A DNA stretch of 5,982 nt from an uncultured Oscillospiraceae bacterium (GTDB lineage: Bacteria; Bacillota; Clostridia; Oscillospirales; Oscillospiraceae). Shown here piece after piece: positions 3,738-5,982 of the stretch (positions are counted from its first letter, which is position 1; every line of letters begins with the position of its first letter). The notes below the pieces were generated by a model, which worked only from the letters and a program-made list of their open reading frames with translations, searched no databases and was not told the DNA's origin. A program made the position numbers and the translations under genes. The stretch lies in contig CAJUEC010000037.1 in NCBI GenBank assembly GCA_910585155.1, forward strand, positions 1 through 5,982, in the 5' to 3' direction.

Positions 3738-5375
3738 TTACAAGCTGTCTTCCCTCTGCCCGACCGGCTCCTTCATGGCGCAGGGGATCCGCTGGATGAG
3801 GTCGGAGGGGGTCATGCCGTACTCCCCCAGCTCCTCCGCCGCCAGGTCTCCCGCCCGACCGTGGAGCCACACCGCCGCGGCCGGGGCGTCCGATATTTTC
3901 TGGGCCAGCAGCGCCCCCATCAGCCCCGCCAGGGCGTCCCCGCTGCCCCCCTTGGCCATGCCGGGGTTGCCGGTGGGGTTGACGAGGCACGCCCCGCCCG
4001 CTGTGGTGATGGTGCGGTGGCCCTTGAGCACCACCAGGCAGCGGTGCCGCTGGGCGAAGTCCCGGGCGGCCCCCAGCCGGTCCCGGATGGGCAGGACTGC
4101 CCCGGATAGCCGGGCGAACTCCCCGTCGTGGGGGGTGAGGACGGTGAGGCCCTCCCGCCGGTCCAGCACATCGATGTGCCGGGACAGGACGGTCAAGCCC
4201 TCCCGCTTGTCTGCCTCATTTATATGCCCGGAAATGAGATTTAGACCGTCCGCGTCCAAAACCACCGGGCAGGCCAGCGCCTCCAGCAGCCGGAAGACCA
4301 GCCGCCGGGCCCGCTCTCCCTGGCCCAGGCCGGGGCCGATGACGGCGGCGGTGCAGCCCCGGGCCTTTTCCACCACGGCCTCGTCATCCTCCGGCAGGGG
4401 CCAGACCATCACCTCGTCGCAGCACTTGGCCGCCAGAATGGGGTACACGTCCTCCGGCGCCGCCAGGGTCACCAGCCCCGCGCCCCCCCGGACCGCGGCC
4501 TTGGCGCACAGCGCCGCCGCCCCGGTGTAGCCCCGGCTTCCGGCCAGGATGAACAGCTTTCCGAAGTCCCCCTTGTGGGCGTCCGCCGCCCTGGGGGGGA
4601 GGTACAGCATCTCCCCCTCCACCAGCACGGTCCGGGGCCGGTCGGGATACAGGTCGCCGGGTATGCCGATATCGGCCACCACCACCCGGCCGCTGTGCAC
4701 CGCGCCCTTGCCCACATACAGCCCCGGCTTGCCCCGGGAGAGGGTGACGGTGACGTCCGCCCTCACCGCCGCGCCCATCACGTCGCCGGTGTCGGCGTGG
4801 ATGCCGCTGGGCACGTCCACCGACACCACCCAGCCCGTCCCCCGGCGGATCATGGGAATGGCCAGGGCGGCGTCCCCCTCCAGGTCCCGGCGGAGTCCCA
4901 CGCCGAACAGGGCGTCGATGGCCACGTCGAAGGGCATGTACCCCTCCCAGTGGGACGGGTCGAAGTCCTCCAGCGCGCCCCCGGCCTCCACCAGGCGGCG
5001 CTCCATCTCCCGGCAGTCGCCGGTCATTTTGGCCCGATCCCCCACCAGCACGCACTTCACCCGCCAGCCCATCTCCAGCAGCAGCCGGGCGGCGGCCACG
5101 CCGTCCCCGCCGTTGTTGCCCGGGCCGCACCACACGATGGCGGAGCGCCGGCGCATGGCCCAGAACTCCGCCTGCTCCTGGGGGGTGGGGGCGCGGCCAT
5201 CCTCGGTGATCCAGCCCAGGGGCGCGTCCAGCCCCGGCCCGGGGATGGGCAGGGCCCGCACCTCCCGCACCACGGCGCGCGCGGCGTTCTCCATCAGCTG
5301 GATGGACGGGATGCCCCGCTCCTCGATGGCCCGGCGGTCGGCCTCCCGCATCTGGGCGGCGGTGTATAGGTTCAT
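3738..5375 (-). CDS. nnr: Bifunctional NAD(P)H-hydrate repair enzyme (epimerase / ADP-dependent dehydratase)
   Basis: A YjeF-type two-domain enzyme (545 aa). It epimerises and dehydrates damaged NAD(P)HX back to NAD(P)H (EC 5.1.99.6 and 4.2.1.136). The N-terminal epimerase domain (1 to about 240) begins MNLYTAAQMREADRRAI, with IQLMENAARAV (25-35), the phosphate-binding loop GPGNNGGDG (84-92), AIDALFGVG with the probable catalytic Asp154, and SVDVPSGIHADTG (185-197). The C-terminal ribokinase-like dehydratase domain (about 255-535) has HKGDFGKLFILAGS (267-280), VIGPGLG (345-351), VLDADGLNL (372-380), LTPHDGEFARL (413-423) and GNPGMAKGGSGDALAG (469-484) with catalytic Asp480. Two extra stretches are visible: a Pro-rich insertion at about 43-75 and a 16-residue tandem duplication at 382-413. 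The ATG at 5375 has AAAGGAGG with a 7-nt gap and overlaps the upstream gene's TGA (ATGA). An open frame continues upstream of this ATG but lies inside the neighbouring gene. Confidence 0.97.
   Translation of the reverse strand: MNLYTAAQMREADRRAIEERGIPSIQLMENAARAVVREVRALPIPGPGLDAPLGWITEDGRAPTPQEQAEFWAMRRRSAIVWCGPGNNGGDGVAAARLLLEMGWRVKCVLVGDRAKMTGDCREMERRLVEAGGALEDFDPSHWEGYMPFDVAIDALFGVGLRRDLEGDAALAIPMIRRGTGWVVSVDVPSGIHADTGDVMGAAVRADVTVTLSRGKPGLYVGKGAVHSGRVVVADIGIPGDLYPDRPRTVLVEGEMLYLPPRAADAHKGDFGKLFILAGSRGYTGAAALCAKAAVRGGAGLVTLAAPEDVYPILAAKCCDEVMVWPLPEDDEAVVEKARGCTAAVIGPGLGQGERARRLVFRLLEALACPVVLDADGLNLISGHINEADKREGLTVLSRHIDVLDRREGLTVLTPHDGEFARLSGAVLPIRDRLGAARDFAQRHRCLVVLKGHRTITTAGGACLVNPTGNPGMAKGGSGDALAGLMGALLAQKISDAPAAAVWLHGRAGDLAAEELGEYGMTPSDLIQRIPCAMKEPVGQREDSL
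4137..4232 (-). repeat. 48-bp tandem duplication inside nnr
   Basis: Two adjacent in-frame 48-bp units: 4185-4232 encodes residues 382-397 (SGHINEADKREGLTVL) and 4137-4184 encodes residues 398-413 (SRHIDVLDRREGLTVL). By hand 11 of 16 residues and about 35 of 48 bases agree. They lie between the LDADGLN and TPHDGEF motifs of the dehydratase domain, where family members usually have one such segment. Divergence between the units shows that the duplication is not recent. Confidence 0.85.
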
Positions 5376-5905
5376 GGGGCGTCCTCCTTTTCCAGCGCGG
5401 CGCGCAGTTCGTCCTTCGTCAATGCGGGGCCAAGGTCCGCGCTGCTGTTGTTCCACAGCGTGATGTAGTGCATCACTGTGCGGTACAGCGCCAGGGTCAG
5501 CCCGGAAACGGGCAGGCCGCTGCCCGCCTCCCACCCCAGCAGGGGGGCGACCCAGAAAAACCGGGTGACCTCCCAGGTCCACCAGGCCGTCAGGGGAAGG
5601 GTGACGCACCAGTCGAAAATCCCGAAATGAGAGATGCAATTGGGCCGGCGGTTGAGGTAAAAGCGGTTGAACAGCGGGCTGATGTTGGTGTGGATCTTGG
5701 TGTTGTATCCGCCGTACCGGGTCACCAGCAGGCGGGCCAGCCGGGGGGAGCGCAGCTCCACATAGCCGGGGAGTTTCTGCCCGGGGGCCACCCAGCCCGA
5801 CCGCCGGGCGCCGGAGATGCCGAAGCCATACCCCTCGAACACCAGGAATAGCAGCCACACTCCGGCGATAAACGCCAGCGCCCCCAGCGCCCTGAGCAGC
5901 TCCAC
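5372..5905 (-). CDS. Small membrane protein of unknown function (177 aa)
   Basis: I do not recognise the family. Hydrophobic segments are at about 5-27 (an N-terminal anchor ending before the basic GARRSGW), 97-122 (FDWCVTLPLTAWWTWEVTRFFWVAPLL) and 132-151 (PVSGLTLALYRTVMHYITLW), so two or three membrane spans are likely. Between the first two lies a polar region of about 70 residues rich in Arg, Tyr and Asn (RYGGYNTKIHTNISPLFNRF). The tail is charged (TKDELRAALEKEDAP). The start is GTG at 5905, preceded by the purine-rich AGGGAGGGGG a few nt upstream and about 26 nt downstream of the predicted transcription start. It is the first gene of the operon, and its TGA overlaps the nnr ATG. In Bacillus the equivalent upstream gene is acpS; this protein is not AcpS. 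Presence as a gene is secure from context; function is open. Confidence 0.85.
   Translation of the reverse strand: MELLRALGALAFIAGVWLLFLVFEGYGFGISGARRSGWVAPGQKLPGYVELRSPRLARLLVTRYGGYNTKIHTNISPLFNRFYLNRRPNCISHFGIFDWCVTLPLTAWWTWEVTRFFWVAPLLGWEAGSGLPVSGLTLALYRTVMHYITLWNNSSADLGPALTKDELRAALEKEDAP
5383..5388 (-). promoter_or_regulatory. Ribosome binding site of nnr
   Basis: On the minus strand this reads AGGAGG within AAAGGAGGACG, 7 nt before the ATG at 5375. It lies inside the last codons of the membrane-protein gene. It fixes the nnr start and excludes longer in-frame extensions into that gene. Confidence 0.88.
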
Positions 5906-5937
5906 CCCGGCCCCCTCCCTCTCTTCATTTTCTCACC

Positions 5938-5966
5938 ATTATACCGTTTTCTCCCTCGCATTTCAA
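5938..5966 (-). promoter_or_regulatory. Sigma-A-type promoter of the operon
   Basis: On the minus strand the -35 box is TTGAAA (5961-5966) and the -10 box is a consensus TATAAT (5938-5943), with a 17-bp spacer. The expected transcription start is near 5931, giving a leader of about 25 nt before the GTG at 5905. The surroundings are AT-rich compared with the rest of the window. The near-perfect match predicts strong vegetative transcription of the membrane protein, nnr, lipoprotein and alr genes. Confidence 0.8.
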
Positions 5967-5982
5967 CCACAATAATATGCTG

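Noticed and set aside
3706..4530. 274-codon plus-strand frame opposite nnr
   Set aside because: It is antisense to a fully conserved enzyme, is Ser/Arg/Pro-rich, and has no domain or ribosome site.
5376..5858. Extended N-terminus for Nnr (161 more residues)
   Set aside because: The extension lies within the membrane-protein gene in another frame. The conserved MNLYTAAQMREAD start and a strong ribosome site fix the start at 5375.

Overview
The window is a GC-rich segment of what is most likely a clostridial Firmicute, plausibly a gut spore-former of the Oscillospiraceae/Flavonifractor type. The reasons are strong AGGAGG-type ribosome sites, NdoA/EndoA-type MazF, and a lipoprotein-alr-mazF gene order shared with Bacillus and Clostridioides. 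The genus is an inference. All six convincing genes are on the minus strand, so the window reads right to left.

Right part (about 5982 to 1976): a near-consensus sigma-A promoter (TTGAAA, 17 bp, TATAAT) starts a compact operon. Its genes are an unknown small membrane protein, the bifunctional NAD(P)H-hydrate repair enzyme Nnr (ATGA start/stop overlap with the previous gene), a LolA-fold lipoprotein resembling GerS/YdcC, and alanine racemase (start overlaps the lipoprotein gene by 32 bp). A GC-rich stem followed by five T residues lies just after alr.

Middle (1452 to 1975): mazF, a MazF/NdoA-type endoribonuclease gene, follows alr as in Bacillus. The place where its antitoxin gene normally sits is a 158-bp gap with no candidate antitoxin. 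The gap instead holds the terminator-like stem and a 15-bp imperfect dyad next to the mazF ribosome site.

Left-middle (about 530 to 1451): roughly 900 bp without a credible protein gene but dense in structure. It contains two direct repeats of about 130 bp offset by 168 to 170 bp, each followed by a small hairpin, then a series of strong hairpins, a nested palindrome of about 93 bp and a 78-bp imperfect hairpin. It looks like a composite non-coding repeat element.

Left end (7 to 513): a secreted protein of unknown function with a clear signal peptide. A perfect 11-bp hairpin lies in its leader, just upstream of its ribosome site.

Functionally the operon joins metabolite repair (Nnr), D-alanine supply for peptidoglycan and spore germination control (Alr), a probable envelope or spore-cortex lipoprotein, and an mRNA interferase. 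The most notable points are the apparently antitoxin-less mazF, a 16-residue tandem duplication inside Nnr, and the hairpin/repeat block.
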